In this document: positions 37,640 through 49,409 of the stretch, in pieces
How the letters are laid out: each line of letters starts with the position of its first letter
Position numbering within the stretch: the first letter of the stretch is position 1
Source of the DNA: Ricinus communis
Lineage: Eukaryota; Streptophyta; Magnoliopsida; Malpighiales; Euphorbiaceae
DNA: 64,000 nucleotides
Assembly (NCBI RefSeq): GCF_019578655.1
Contig: NC_063260.1
Location: 5,396,501 to 5,460,500, forward strand
Reading direction: 5' to 3'
The notes under the pieces: generated by a model
The model's input: the letters and a program-made list of their open reading frames with translations, nothing else
What the model was told of the DNA's origin: nothing
Databases searched by the model: none
Position numbers and translations under genes: made by a program

Positions 37640-38336
37640 AAAAGCCAATATAAATAACTAACAAAAGTTTTCATCCATAAACTATTGATGATGATTGACT
37701 TCATTCATCGTTGATGATGATTGACTTCATTCTTTCATGCCTTGATTAGCAATGAAAAATTTTATTGATAAATAATTATTGGTAATCCATCACTACATTT
37801 TGGTATTAAATTTTGGCATGCCATTTAGTGACAAAAAATTTTCACTGATATTTAATTGAAATTTTTTTAATATTTATAATGAGTTATTTTTAGCTTTGCA
37901 TTAGTTATCTGTTGGTAATTGATAAAATCTAGTGACGAAATAGTTTTAAGTTTAATTTTAAATTGAAAATTTATATATTTACTTTTACTATTTCATTATA
38001 CTTAATAAAAAAATATAATATAATATAATCAATAAAAAATAAGATAAGAAAACAAGTATTTGAATCTCTAAAAGATAAGTATGATAAGTTTATTAACTAC
38101 TATTGTGGCACTATAACATTAAAAGGTAAACTTATTATTCTTGGTAATTGATTTATAATTGATTAATTAATTTACCAGTTGACAACTTTTTTTATTTATT
38201 ATAATTCAATTATGAGTGGGATCACATAATATTTATCAATTTCAATTTATAAAAACAATCTCAAATATTTTACCAATTTATATTTAAAAAAATAAGAGAT
38301 CATATCTATAGCAAAACAACCAAACAAGATGATGGT
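37640..38336. other. AT-rich spacer with a short tandem repeat
   Basis: A unit TTGATGATGATTGACTTCAT occurs twice in tandem at about 37684-37733. Otherwise nothing is recognisable. Confidence 0.6.
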
Positions 38337-38349
38337 ATGATACACTATC

Positions 38350-38545
38350 CCCTACTATATAATTCGGTACATGATCATACAGGTGCTCTGCTCAGTTCTA
38401 CCTCTAATGTTTTCCTTAGCATTATTGATCCTTTGACAATGGAGGCTTTAGCTTCAAAATGGAGTATGAGGGCAAGAGATAATGAGTGGTCTTCTGCAAT
38501 ATTTGAAGGGAATGCTTTTTTGGTCATTATTATTTTATTAACACA
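38350..38545 (+). pseudogene. RNase H-like (RVT_3 type) fragment
   Basis: Within an open frame of 96 codons (38337-38627) the text DHTGALLSSTSNVFL, IIDPLTMEALASKW and SSAIFEGNAFLV matches the middle of the plant RNase H-like domain (PF13456). That domain, usually with D-x-x-G, a catalytic Glu in AEA-AL and a D in (F/V)EGDA, is common in LINE-type elements and their derivatives. Here the Glu of MEALA is present but the last Asp is Asn (EGNA). The N-terminal catalytic part is missing and the domain ends abruptly at a hAT-like element. Confidence 0.6.
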
Positions 38546-38569
38546 TAGATCATCAGATTTCATTAAAAT

Positions 38570-39725
38570 TAGGATTGGAGCATGGGGCTTGGAGATCTCA
38601 AACTGTATCGAAGGAATTCAAAACTAAAAATATTTATTCACCATTTGACTTTTTCTAAACTGTATTGTACCAAAAAATTTTAGTATCGTTATGGATCTCA
38701 TTAATTCTCCATATCGAAAACCATTCCGAACTATCCTGTATTATCCCGAATCGAAAAACTGAAACTAGAACCGATTTAAAATTGTATCTATTTATATATA
38801 TGATTAATTTTATAATAGATAAGTTCAAATCTTAAGCTCAAACTTAAAATTAAATATAAAAAAGATCTTACTAGATACAAATATAATAATTATGTTCTAA
38901 CAAAATTTAAACTTATTGGTCTAAATATAAAATAGAAGCACTAAATTTTATATTTTATTATAATATTAATTATTCACTAAGTTTATCTTGATTTCTTAAC
39001 AAAGTTACAAGTTCACATCATTGTCATTCACTTAATTAAAAGATATAAGACCTAATTTTTTTTTAAATCTTAATAATGAAAACTCTTTTGGTATCAAACA
39101 AATTAATTTATTAACTTATGATGATATAGTACTAACATAACATTGATCATATTGTAAAGTAATTCTTATTAATAATGTGTTATTTAATAAAACAATACTA
39201 TATTGTATTAGAAAGGCTAGATGAAATGTATTTATCAGTTGGACAATAAAAATTGTGAATATTCAGCTTAGTGGATTATAACTATTAAATAAACATTTAT
39301 TTAACATGCGATTTTTTATTAGCTTGGTGGACTAAAAATAAATTTTCTATTATGTAGTTATTTTTTTATCAATTAAAAAGTATTATGTAATTGTCGAATA
39401 CAAATATAATGTAACTAAGTATTTTATTTTTTACTGTATAATTTTAATTAATTTTAGTCCAATTGATTTAAGCTAAAAATATATATTTAACTATTTAAAA
39501 GTAGAAAATTTTCAAACCTCTATTATTCCATATCATATCATATCGAACCGAGCCGTTTCATTAAATCCGAATCTCTGTACTGAATCGTCTCGAAAAATTA
39601 GTACGGTTTGGAATATATATTTTTATGCTACGGTATGGTTCTGAATATTTAATTTTGAACCGAAATTTAATATGATTTTAGAGATTTACAAATCTCCAGA
39701 TTTCTCCGAATGATGCTCACTCCTA
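38570..39725. mobile_element. hAT-like non-autonomous element
   Basis: The left end TAGGATTGGAGCAT and the reverse complement of the right end TAGGAGTGAGCAT are inverted repeats of the TAGGGGTGAGCAT(TCGG) type common in plants. Both subterminal regions are rich in ACCGAA/TCGAA-type phrases that oppose each other in orientation (about 38600-38790 and 39525-39670). Flanking octamers ATTAAAAT and ATTATACC agree only partly. No transposase is present. Length 1156 bp. Confidence 0.6.
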
Positions 39726-40477
39726 ATTATACCAAACTACCATTACACATTGCAATTGACTCAAAGTCGTAGGTATATGCATAGCTTATGAACAACCATC
39801 CTAATTAAGTGACCCATTGATCATTATCAAAAGTATTCTCTCTTCCAAAAACACTAGTAGTATAAAATATTTTCATAAAACTACCTGTTAACTCCTAAAT
39901 TATTCATATATCAAAATATACTATAGCTTTTAGCTCTACATTTACAAGAAAATTTTACATGAATATAAGTCATTTATTAAACTCAAGTAATAAATATATA
40001 TAAATGCTGATGTGCATTATAAATTAAACTTAAAGTACTGATACAGAAGAGTGCACATTCATAGAATTTCAGCCTAAAAAATGCAAGAACATGCATATAC
40101 AAAACCAATCCCAAAACAAAACAAGAATCTATTACCATTATAATACTCCATTAATCTTTGAAAGAAAAATACAAACAACCCAAAACAAAAAATCCCAAGA
40201 AATCATTTAATGTAAAGAGCATGAAAACATAGAAATAAAATCGAAAAAAAGAATACCCAAAAACGCTAGAATCTATTAAACTCAACAAACTCACATTATA
40301 AACCAATCAATGCAAGAAAAGAAGATATGCATATTACAAAAAGAACTCAAATATACATTCTATACTTACTAAAATATAAGAAAACAAAAAGGTAATGTGA
40401 ATCTGGCGAGAAGAATTATCATCATTGGAGTTAAGAGGAACAATAAAGAGAGAAACTTAGCAATAGGACGAGAAAGA
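39726..40477. other. AT-rich spacer before the copia insertion
   Basis: No gene is recognised; A-rich with scattered short repeats. Confidence 0.6.
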
Positions 40478-40482
40478 TCATT

Positions 40483-40913
40483 TCTTGGATCCTTAATCCA
40501 ATATTGAGCAATATATCAATAGTTATGTATTGCGAATTGTCATATAAAGTTAAGTCCAATAAAATATGATCTAATAAAGTTTGGATAATTTGGACTCATG
40601 TGCCTGATAGGATGTAATTTCTATTTTTAAAATGGGCTAAAATACAAATACCAAAAGATAATATTAGAATTTTATTATGTCTCTATTTATAATGGTTATA
40701 GTCCCTAGGTCACAAGTAGGGTTTTATTCTAAATTGACATTCCATCATCAGTTAGAAAATACTGAAAAAATTAAAGAACTCTCTATGCTCTCTGCTAATC
40801 GCTACGGATTTAAATGTGCTTCCACATATATTAGTTTATTACTTCTTTGTGATTGTACATTATTGGTTTTGAATTTGAAATGATAGTTTTCAGCCTAAGA
40901 TTTTAACCTAACA
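40483..40913 (+). repeat. 5' LTR of the 40.5-kb copia element
   Basis: It starts TCTTGGATCCTTAATCCAAT (the first TG has become TC) and ends TTTTAACCTAACA. It aligns with 48738-49024 at both ends but has about 145 bp more in the middle. Confidence 0.9.
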
Positions 40914-40915
40914 AG

Positions 40916-40928
40916 TGGTACAAGAGCC
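40916..40928 (+). other. Primer-binding site
   Basis: TGGTACAAGAGCC, close to the TGGTATCAGAGCC complementary to initiator methionine tRNA that is standard in plant copia elements. Confidence 0.85.
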
Positions 40929-41180
40929 ACCCTTTATGTTGATTATTGAAAATTAAATTAAATTTAAATATATATATTTTTTTATGTTCTTGAATCCATT
41001 ATTTTTATTTTTATTTTATTTGGATTTAAGAAGAATTTTGGATATGTATATGAATTGAAAATTAATAGCTACTACTGATACATGCTCTTTACTATTAATT
41101 TGGTTAATAAAAAGAAAAATTGTTTTGAATCATTTTTTTTCAACGTCAGGATAGCTATTTTTGTGAGAGAACATTGTTGT

Positions 41181-41240
<60 letters not shown>

Positions 41241-42050
41241 TTTGTGGTCAAGTAATAATTCAGTATATTTAATAATATATTTTATAATCTTTTGTTTATT
41301 TATTTAGGCTATTCTATAAATTATTTATATCATATGATTTATTTATATTTATGATGAATGATTATAATATTTGTTGATATATATTTCAGCTTTGGCTTGT
41401 AGGTAATTGAGTAGGATTAAGATTGATCCAATCAACTATTTTTATTGTCGATTTTTGGGTTAATTTTGATTGTCAAATTTAGTGCAATTTTAAATTTAAA
41501 TATTAATAATTTGTATTATATATATTTTGAGATGAATTAATTGAAAAAACATATCACTAAAGTGACATCTCTTATGAAAGTTAATTTTATTTTAAAATAT
41601 AATCGGTTATGTGCATGTGATTTATGTGAATATTGATGAGCATAAAGAAAGGTCAATGTTCAATAGAATTACTTGTGCACTTGTAGTAATAAATGCATGA
41701 TGGTTATTTGATCTTATATATAAATAACGGCTCAAAGAAAGATTTATTATTTGATATGTACTTTATTATCAATATTTTGTTACTACTCCAAGATATCACT
41801 CAGAAGTTAATATCTTTGTCCAAAGATAAAATATTAATGGAATCCCAATATCTTGAGATGGGATATATCTTATTTGAATTTATTATTGCTTAAGACTTAT
41901 GTGAATTTGTTGTTCTAAATTTTGCTATGAATAATCTTGCTAATATCACTGCCAAAATCAACTCTATTCCTATACTGAATGGCACTAACTTCAAATCATG
42001 TTAAGAAAATCTATTGATAGTTCTTAGAGTCATAGAACTCAACCTTGCAT
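40929..42050. other. Leader and early gag zone of the copia element
   Basis: AT-rich leader with no clear gene. It contains a (TA)28 run at 41183-41238. Gag-like text begins around 41930-42060 (NGTNFKS-type and LRIDPL blocks) but is broken. Confidence 0.55.
41183..41238. repeat. (TA)28 microsatellite
   Basis: Uninterrupted TA repeat inside the copia leader. Confidence 0.97.
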
Positions 42051-42059
42051 TAAGGATTG

Positions 42060-42740
42060 ATCCTCTTACACATCTTATAGATAATAATACCTCTAATAAA
42101 AAAAGGGATGTTGAAAGGTGGGGGAGATCGAATCATGTGTATGATAATCATGAAGAAAGCCATTCCAAAAGCATTCAGGGGCACAATATCTGAACAAATA
42201 AAAACAACTACGGATTTCCTTGCGGACATTGAAAAGAGATTTATCAAGAATGAGAAAGCTGAAATTGATACGCTCTTGACAAGTCTAGTTTCAATGAGGT
42301 ACAAGATTAAAGGCAATATCTGGGAGTAGAACATGAAAATGTCTCATCTTGCTTCAAAGGTGAAAGCACTTAAGCTAGAACTCTTTGAGGACTTGCTAGT
42401 GCATTTGGTTTTGATATCACTTTCAATATAGTTTAACTAGGTTAAGGTGAGCTACAATTGAAAGAAAGAGACTTAATCTCTAAATGAGCCCCTCTCACAC
42501 TGTGTTCAAGAAGAAGAAAGGCTGAAGCAAGATAGGACAAAGAGTGCACACTTGGCCTTAACCTTCAAAGACAAGGGCAAGGGAAAGAAAAGGAAAAAGA
42601 AGGATAAGGAAGCTATAAATACAACATCTTAAAAGAAACAACAAAAGAAATTGGATAAACCAGAAAGTATTAGTTGTTTCTTTAATGGAGCTGAAGGGCA
42701 TAAGAATAATGCACCAATTATCACGCATGGCATGCTAATA
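42060..42740 (+). pseudogene. copia gag remnant
   Basis: The block MIIMKKAIPKAFRGTISEQI followed by FLADIEKRF and TLLTSLVSMRYK is the gag core (UBN2-type) of plant copia elements. After a stop at about 42327 the frame continues with KMSHLASKVKALKLELFEDL and a Lys-rich tail (42570-42620). The CCHC knuckle is decayed (SCFFNGAEGHKNNAP), with its second and last Cys lost. It would encapsidate element RNA; not functional. Confidence 0.85.
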
Positions 42741-42745
42741 AATGT

Positions 42746-43192
42746 ATGCTTCTTAATTTGGTACTTTCGGAGGTTAATTTAACTACAGTTCCTAGACACA
42801 CATGGTGGATAGATTATAGTGCAACAACCCACATCAGCGTGTCTATGCAGGGTTGCCTAAATTGCAGAAAGCCAAGTGATGGTGAAAGATACATCTATGA
42901 GGACGACAACAAAACAGTTCAAGTTGAAGCAATTGGAACTTTTAGATTATTGTTAAGGACTAGATTTTATTTGAATCTTAATGAAACATTTATTATGTTG
43001 TCTTTTAGACAGAATTTGATTTCGATTTTTGCTTTAGACAAATCATATTATTCTTGTTCATTTGGGAATGGACAATTCAGTTTGTTTCATTATTCAAAAT
43101 TGGTTGGTCCTGATTCTTTTTCAGGTTACAATAATCTTTATTCAATTGATACAATTGCTTCATTTAATGAATCCTTGCAATTAAATGCATGA
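42746..43192 (+). pseudogene. copia protease and pre-integrase remnant
   Basis: WWIDYSATTHISVSMQGC stands where copia protease has WxxDSGAxxHI. The catalytic Asp is kept but DSG is now DYS. The frame runs on through FYLNLNETFIMLSFRQNLIS (normally VLYVPSFRRNLIS) into the pre-integrase region and ends at a TGA. Confidence 0.85.
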
Positions 43193-43199
43193 GGTATTA

Positions 43200-44330
43200 A
43201 TAGAAAATTAATCAATGAGAATTCGAATGTGTTATGACATAAGAGATTAGCTGATATCTCTAGATGGAGAATAGAAAGACTCATGTCAAATAAATTTCTA
43301 GATCCCTTAGACTTCACAAACTTTGATGTTTATATGAACTACATAAAGGGAAAAGAAACCACTAAAAGGAGATTTGAAGCCAACAAGACTCTTGACGTTT
43401 TAGAACTTATACATATAAATATTTTAGACCATTCAATACGGTTGCTTGGAATGGCCAATAATACTTCATAACATTCATAGATGATTTTTTCATATATGGC
43501 TACAAAATATCACATTCATGAAAAGTCACGATCATTGGATGTGTTTGGACAATATAAGACTGAAATTGAGAACCAACTAATAAAAGAATCAAAAGTATCA
43601 GATCTAATCATAGAGGTAAGTACTATGGCAGATATGATGGTACAAGTGAACAACGTGTAGGACCATTTGCTAAACTCGTAGAGGAATGCAGTATCATCCC
43701 ATAGTACACCATGCCGGGTTCACCCACTATGAATGGTGCAGTTGAAAGATGAAATAAAACGCTTAGAGACATGGCATGGAGTATGATTAATCATTCTATC
43801 TTGCCAGAATCACTATGGGGAGAAGCACTTAAGACTGCATCGTATATCCTTAACAGATTCGTAATTAAAGCAACTATAAAACTCTTTATGAACTTTGGAC
43901 GTGTAATAAGCCTAGGTTAAAGCACCTTCATGTTTGAGGTTGTCCAACTAAGGCAAGGCCTTATAAGCTTAATGAAAAGAGACTGGACTTAAGAACGGTG
44001 AGTTGCTATTTTATTGGATATTCTAAAAGATCTAGTGGGTACAAGTTTTATAATCCCATGACTAAGTTGATTTCGAGACAGCAAATGCTCGGTTCTTTGA
44101 GGATGTTGAGTTTGCAAGAGGAGATACAGTTAAGGACTTTATCTTTAAAGAGGAATAAATAGATGTTCCCATAAGAGTTATTGGCACTGATCAGGATCCT
44201 ATTCCTAACTTTGTCCAAGACACAATAGATCAAGATAATGTTAGAGAACCTCCTTTTAAGAAACTATTCCAAAAGAACAAACTCAAGCACCTCAAGAATC
44301 TATGCCATTAAGGAGATCCACTAGAGAGAG
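43200..44330 (+). pseudogene. copia integrase remnant
   Basis: The zinc-binding region (RLADISRWRIERLM) is followed by KGKETTKRRFEANKTLDVLELIH. The core phrase TPGSPTMNGAVER at about 43713-43751 holds the catalytic Glu context. The C-terminal part is readable from WGEALKTASYILNRF to FIGYSKRSSGYKFYN-like text at about 44020-44055. Numerous stops and shifts are present. Confidence 0.82.
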
Positions 44331-44439
44331 AAGAGTAGTGCCAAATGACTACATTGCATTTCTTTAAGAATATGATGCAGGCATAAGAGTGATGGAAGAT
44401 GATTCGATCAAATTCTATCAATCCATGGAAAGTTCTAAC

Positions 44440-45012
44440 TCTAAAAAATAGATTGATGCTATGAATAAAGAGATAAAGTCCATGAAGGACAATGATGTAT
44501 AGGACCTTGTCTAGTTGCTAGAAGGAGCAAAACCTATTGATTGTAAATAGATATTTAAGATAAGATGGATTCGAGAGGTAACGTGAAGAGAAACAAGGCT
44601 CGCCGAGTTATAGAGGGCTTTACACAGGAAGAAGGCATTGATTATAAAGAGACTTTCTTTCTAGTATCCTTAAAAGACTCTTTCAGACTTATATTGGCAT
44701 TAGTGGCACAACTTAATCTTGAGTTATATCATATGAACATGAAGATGACATTTCTCAGTGGTAACATTGATGAGTTAATTTATATAGCGCAATCAGAAAA
44801 CTTTATGTTTGGAGACTCAAAGAATATGGTTGGCGAACTTAAAAAATCCATCTATGGGCTCAAGCAAGCATCTCAATAATGGTATTTCAAGTTTCATCAA
44901 ATGATCATCTCGTTCGGTTTTAAGATGAATTTGGTCAATGATTGCATATACTATAGTTCTATAGGAGTAAATACATTCTTCTAGTTTTTTTTATGTTGAT
45001 GAGGGTTTAGGG
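44440..45012 (+). pseudogene. copia reverse transcriptase remnant, 5' part
   Basis: The RT start (W-x-DAMNKEIKSMKDND) and AKPIDCK-IFK lead into an open piece (44565-44879) with RGNVKRNKARRVIEGFTQEEGIDYKETF-type text, seen in blocks, and KKSIYGLKQASQ. The YVDD motif at about 44991-45003 is directly followed by the insertion of the solo LTR. RT copies element RNA into DNA; this copy is broken by stops and by the insertion. Confidence 0.9.
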
Positions 45013-47329
45013 TTTAGTGTAACGCCTGCATTTTCTCATCATCCATGTTATGTGCATTTACATTTAATCATTGGGCATATGATGGTATATCAATGATATT
45101 TTTATTTTATGAGAACATATATATATTAATTATAAGTAGAGAATAAGAAGCATGATATTAGATTATTAATTTAGATAAGTTGATTAAGTACTTGGGTTAT
45201 GTGTATTAAGCCTTAAGACTTAATTGAACCAATAGTTGAAGGTTGGGTAAATAGATTGGACTTAAAAGATACAATTAAAAGTTAGTACCTATATATGGTT
45301 AGTAAGAATTAATTTAGGATGATAAAAATAGTTTAGTAGGTGGTGGCATTAAGAGAGGAATATTGGAAATTGGAACCATTAGTAAGCTCATTTTACCTCT
45401 TCATTTCTCTAAAATTCGTACATGGCCAAAAACACAAAATTTGGAATAAGAGAGAGGAGTGAAATACCTAGAAAAACTTAAGATTAAGATAGGATTTTGC
45501 CAACTATTGAAGGAGCCAAGCTAAAGCTAAAAGATTTAAGCATATTAGCAACCCAAAAGCTGAAATTGGTAAGTTGTTACTTGAGTATTATTAATTTGTC
45601 ATTAGAATTCTTGATTACAAATTGAAAAAACTTCATTTGATGCTCTCATTGATTAATTAAAGGTCTGATTATCATGAATTAGTAGAGTATTGAATGATTG
45701 CATAAAGATTAAGCTTGATTTAAGTTTAAGTATGTTAAGATAGAAAACTGTCAAAATTCCAGCAACCTTAATGTTCTGTATTTTAGGCATAACATGGGTT
45801 ATATAAGTCCAAATTAAGCTTAATTGGTGTCTATGGAAAGTTTAAAGAGTCCTCTATAACTTTGTAGTTTTGTGATTTTGCTATTTTTGCCGTTTTGGTT
45901 GCTTAAATTGAGCAAACAGATTGCTGCTCGGGTACAACTAGCTGTATGACCCTTGCTCAGTAATTTGAAAATAATTAAATCTATAGAAGTCGGAATTGAG
46001 TAATTCTTCTTGGAGATGAAACTAGACGCATAAATGGATATGTCTATTTAATATGAGATTTTTGTATTAAGCAAATTTTGCCCAGCAATAAATATACCTT
46101 GGTACTAAATTCTGTCTAGAAAACAGAAATGTTGGAGATTAGTTTTATGCAATTTATTGATGTTAATTTGAGTTAAATTGGTATTTAACTAGATGGAAAA
46201 TGTTTATAGGATATTAAAACAGTAATTGAGAGTCTTAGAGGAAGAGTTAGACCTATGAATTAGAGAGGGGATGATCTTGTAATGCATTAGAACTCGCATT
46301 TACATGAATATTTGTAATATGCATGAAATGTGAATTGATGAATGTGTTGACAGGTACTCAAAGGCCTGGAAAGGAAGTTGTGGAGAAAGGAGGTTCTTAT
46401 ATGCTAAAGGAATAAGTATATTTTGAGTAAGTAATTAGTTAATATTTGCTATGTTCATATATTTAATCAAATGTTCCGCAAATGGTTGCGTTTGCTTAAT
46501 ATTGTTTATGTTTGAATGACTGAGATGGAAATGATTGGTGTTGAGTGGAACAATTGTTATTGCTGAAATATGATATAAGTGAAATGATTGAATTGTGATG
46601 TTAAGTGCATATGTGCATGTGAATGGTGGATTTCCCTATGAAAAAAAAAGATATATATATAAAGCCTTGGGAGGCTAAAGCCTAGAGAGGCTATAAAAGT
46701 GTATAATGTGAGATGAGGCGGAGCAGCTTACGTGTGTGATATGTGAGGATGAGGCAAAGCAGCACATTAAAGGGGATCCACAAGCCGTGAGAACTAACCA
46801 TAATTGTTGAATTGTATTTCTTCTATGATGGTTGTAATGAATTGAGTAGAATGGTATGACTTTATACCTAAGCTATGAATATCATGGAAGGTTATGTGAT
46901 TGGGTGGAAATTGTATTAAGTGTATGTGATATAGATTATGTTGATTATTTATTTACCGAAATGGAGGCTCACCCCTCTCCAAAATTTTTCTTTTCAGGTT
47001 TGTAAATAGTAGTGCATCCGTTGGTTGTATGCGAAGTCTAGCTTTTAGCCTGTCAAGTTGGGCCGTTTTGTGAAGTCTCCTCCCGATGCATTTTTGTATG
47101 CGCTATGTGATATATATGGAAGTATGCCTTATAAGGCATAAGAAGATGTTTGTAATACTTGTTAAATGATGTTTAAGTATAATCATATGTTTATATGTTA
47201 ATTACCTTGTGTCTGGATTCTTAACAACCTACATATTGACCTATCTACCTGTAGTATATATTCTACGACGCTTGTATGCTTCCTGGCTAATGTTTATTGG
47301 TTAACATGTGATGGGGGTGTTACATTTAG
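45013..47329. mobile_element. Solo LTR (Ty3/gypsy-like) inserted in copia RT
   Basis: A 2307-bp segment (45018-47324) starts TGTAACGCC and ends GGGGTGTTACA, flanked by perfect TTTAG duplications (45013-45017 and 47325-47329). The TGTAACxCC...GGGTGTTACA termini, the 2.3-kb length and the late phrase GAGGCTCACCCCTCTCC (about 46964-46980) fit a chromovirus-type gypsy LTR. There is no PBS, no gag-pol and no second LTR, so recombination between two LTRs probably removed the rest. Confidence 0.85.
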
Positions 47330-47550
47330 GGTTTAGCCTTGCTAGCCAAGAACGATATAGGCTTATTACATGAAACCAAGATATTTCTAGCTGAGATTTT
47401 TGAGATGAAAGATCTTAGTGACGCCTCCTTTGTGTTAGGCATAAAAATACACCAGCTCGCTCTTGAGGTATTCTTGGATTATCATAAAAGCGCAATATCA
47501 AAAAGATTCTCAAAAGATATAGCACGCAAGATTGTAAACTAAGTGATACC
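47330..47550 (+). pseudogene. copia reverse transcriptase remnant, 3' part
   Basis: The continuation of the RT beyond the insertion reads NDIGLLHETKIFLAEIFEMK and DASFVLGIKIH, which directly follow YVDD in intact copia RT. This confirms that the insertion split one open frame. Confidence 0.9.
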
Positions 47551-47634
47551 TTTGTGGCTAAAAGAGATAAGTCTAGTCTCAATCAGTGCCCTAAGAATGA
47601 TTTTGAGAAAAAAGAAATGCAAAAGATTCCATAT

Positions 47635-48290
47635 GCTTAATGGTAGGAAGTCTAATGTATGCTCAAGTTTGTATGCGACTTAATATCGCATACGTTACTG
47701 GGATGTCGGGCATTTATTTAAGCAATCTAAGAATGGACCATAGGAAAGCAACTAAACAGGTCTTTCGGTACTTACAAATAACAAAAGACTTCACCCTCAC
47801 ATATCAAAGGTTGGATAAACTTGAGATCATTGGGTATACTGACTCTGACTTTATTGGATGCCAAGATAGTTCGAAATCCACTTTGTGCTATATATATATA
47901 CTAGCTGGAGGTGCTATTTCTAGGAAGAGTGCTAAACAGTTTCTTATTGCCTCTTCTACTATACTAGCAGAGTTCATAACATGTTGTGAGGCATCAAATC
48001 ATGGGATATGGCTGCATAAATCTTATAATGGGGCTGCGCTTAGTGGACAGTGTGGATAAACCACTAAGGTTATTTTGTAACTATAAATCAATAGTTCTAT
48101 ATTCCAAATAATAATAGGAGCTCAACAAAGTCGAAAATATAAATATTAAATTCCTAGTTGTTAAAGAAAGATTTCAAAGTGGACAGTTATCTATAGAGCA
48201 CATCGGTACAAACTCCATGATTGCAAATGAGCTTACTAAAGGATTGCCACCAAGATGTTTCATGAGCATACTGTTCGTATGAAAGTCGTG
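47635..48290 (+). pseudogene. copia RNase H remnant
   Basis: An open piece of 139 codons contains VGSLMYAQVCMRLNIAYV, IIGYTDSDFIGCQDSSKSTL (catalytic Asp in YTDSDF) and SSTILAEFITCCEAS (catalytic Glu). A stop and frameshift follow at about 48057. The tail, KERFQSGQLSIEHIGTNSMI and ELTKGLPPRCF, is the normal copia C terminus. Confidence 0.92.
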
Positions 48291-48737
48291 CTATTTGACG
48301 ATTTTCAACTTTAGTGGGAGTTTGTAACTTAGATGCTTATAGACATACTTTCAGTTATTTCGGTTATGGTATTTTGAGGTTGTATTCTACAAAAACAAAG
48401 TTCTAGTTATTCATACTTTAATTTTGGTATCGTTTGATCTTATTAAGGTTTAAAGATGGATCAGTTGGAAATAGACATGTTAAGATCACATTACATGAAA
48501 TTTCCAAGCTACTCATCTACATCATCATCCATATCATTCAATTGTGTCAGCATATGTGACCATAGACAAGTCAAGTTACAAAAAATGTAATAAAGGCTAC
48601 ATTGATTCTATGTTGGTGTAATTGATGGACCATATTGGTTATAGATACATCTCAAATATGATAGCAAAAGTTGAGCTCATATAGTTATTTTGGCAATGCA
48701 TAATTATAAGGTTATACATATAACCCAAGTGGGAGAT

Positions 48738-49024
48738 TGTTGGATCCTTAATCCAATATTAGGCTTATATGTCAATGATTATGTATTACAAGTTGTCATA
48801 TAAGATTGAGCCTAATTAAAAATGATCTAATAAGGCTTGGATAATCTAGACTCTAATATATCTGATAGAATGTGGGCCTGTAATGTGTAGAGACCTAGAG
48901 AGCGATTAATCACTATGGATTTAGGTATACTTCCATGTATATTAGTTTATTAATTCTTACTGATTTTACATAATTGGTTTTGAGTTTAAGGTGATGGTTT
49001 TCACCCTAACGTTTTAACCTAACA
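48738..49024 (+). repeat. 3' LTR of the 40.5-kb copia element
   Basis: Starts TGTTGGATCCTTAATCCAAT and ends TTTTAACCTAACA. It is 287 bp, shorter than the 5' LTR because of an internal loss near 48870-48915. Confidence 0.92.
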
Positions 49025-49029
49025 TCATT

Positions 49030-49405
49030 AGTAGGAGAAAATGAGTTTTTCTTTAAAGAGTTAGAAACTAAAGCAAGATATTTTATGAACCATATAGCTT
49101 TGTCTGCTCTTGTTGTCTCTAAAGACCCACAATAACACCCACCCCCATTGCCACCATGCTTTCATCAATGTATGTACAACAAAGTGTGTAGTCGGGATTT
49201 CACCCTCCCTTTTACCAAAAAGAAAAAAAGCTAGCTCTCTTCAAAGGCAAACTCAAATTGACTATCATCATCAAATCTTTGTACATGATATAATGATAAA
49301 ATTTTAAACTACATTGCCATAAAGAAACAACGATGAAACTTGTTATATATAGAAATTTACAAATCAATAGAAATGTAAAATATTTTGTAGCTTAATTAAT
49401 AGAAA
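49030..49405. other. Short spacer
   Basis: Pre-insertion flank of the copia element; no gene is recognised. Confidence 0.5.
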
Positions 49406-49409
49406 TTGA

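Larger units (their letters stand above)
40478..49029 (+). mobile_element. Full-span Ty1/copia retrotransposon, interrupted by a solo LTR
   Basis: The element covers 40483-49024 with perfect TCATT target duplications (40478-40482, 49025-49029). LTRs are at 40483-40913 and 48738-49024. A methionine-tRNA-type PBS lies at 40916 and a purine tract (AAGTGGGAGAT) precedes the 3' LTR. Gag, protease, integrase, RT and RNase H are all recognisable in copia order but carry many stops. A 2.3-kb solo LTR splits the RT at 45018-47324. Without that insertion it would be about 6.2 kb. Confidence 0.93.

Noticed and set aside
37684..37733. Repeated TGATGATGATTGACTTC as possible snoRNA box C pair
   Set aside because: It is a simple tandem duplication; no box D or guide arrangement is seen.
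45018..47324. Inverted ends TGTAACxCC as those of a DNA transposon
   Set aside because: The 5-bp target duplication, LTR-like internal phrases and absence of any transposase favour a solo gypsy LTR.
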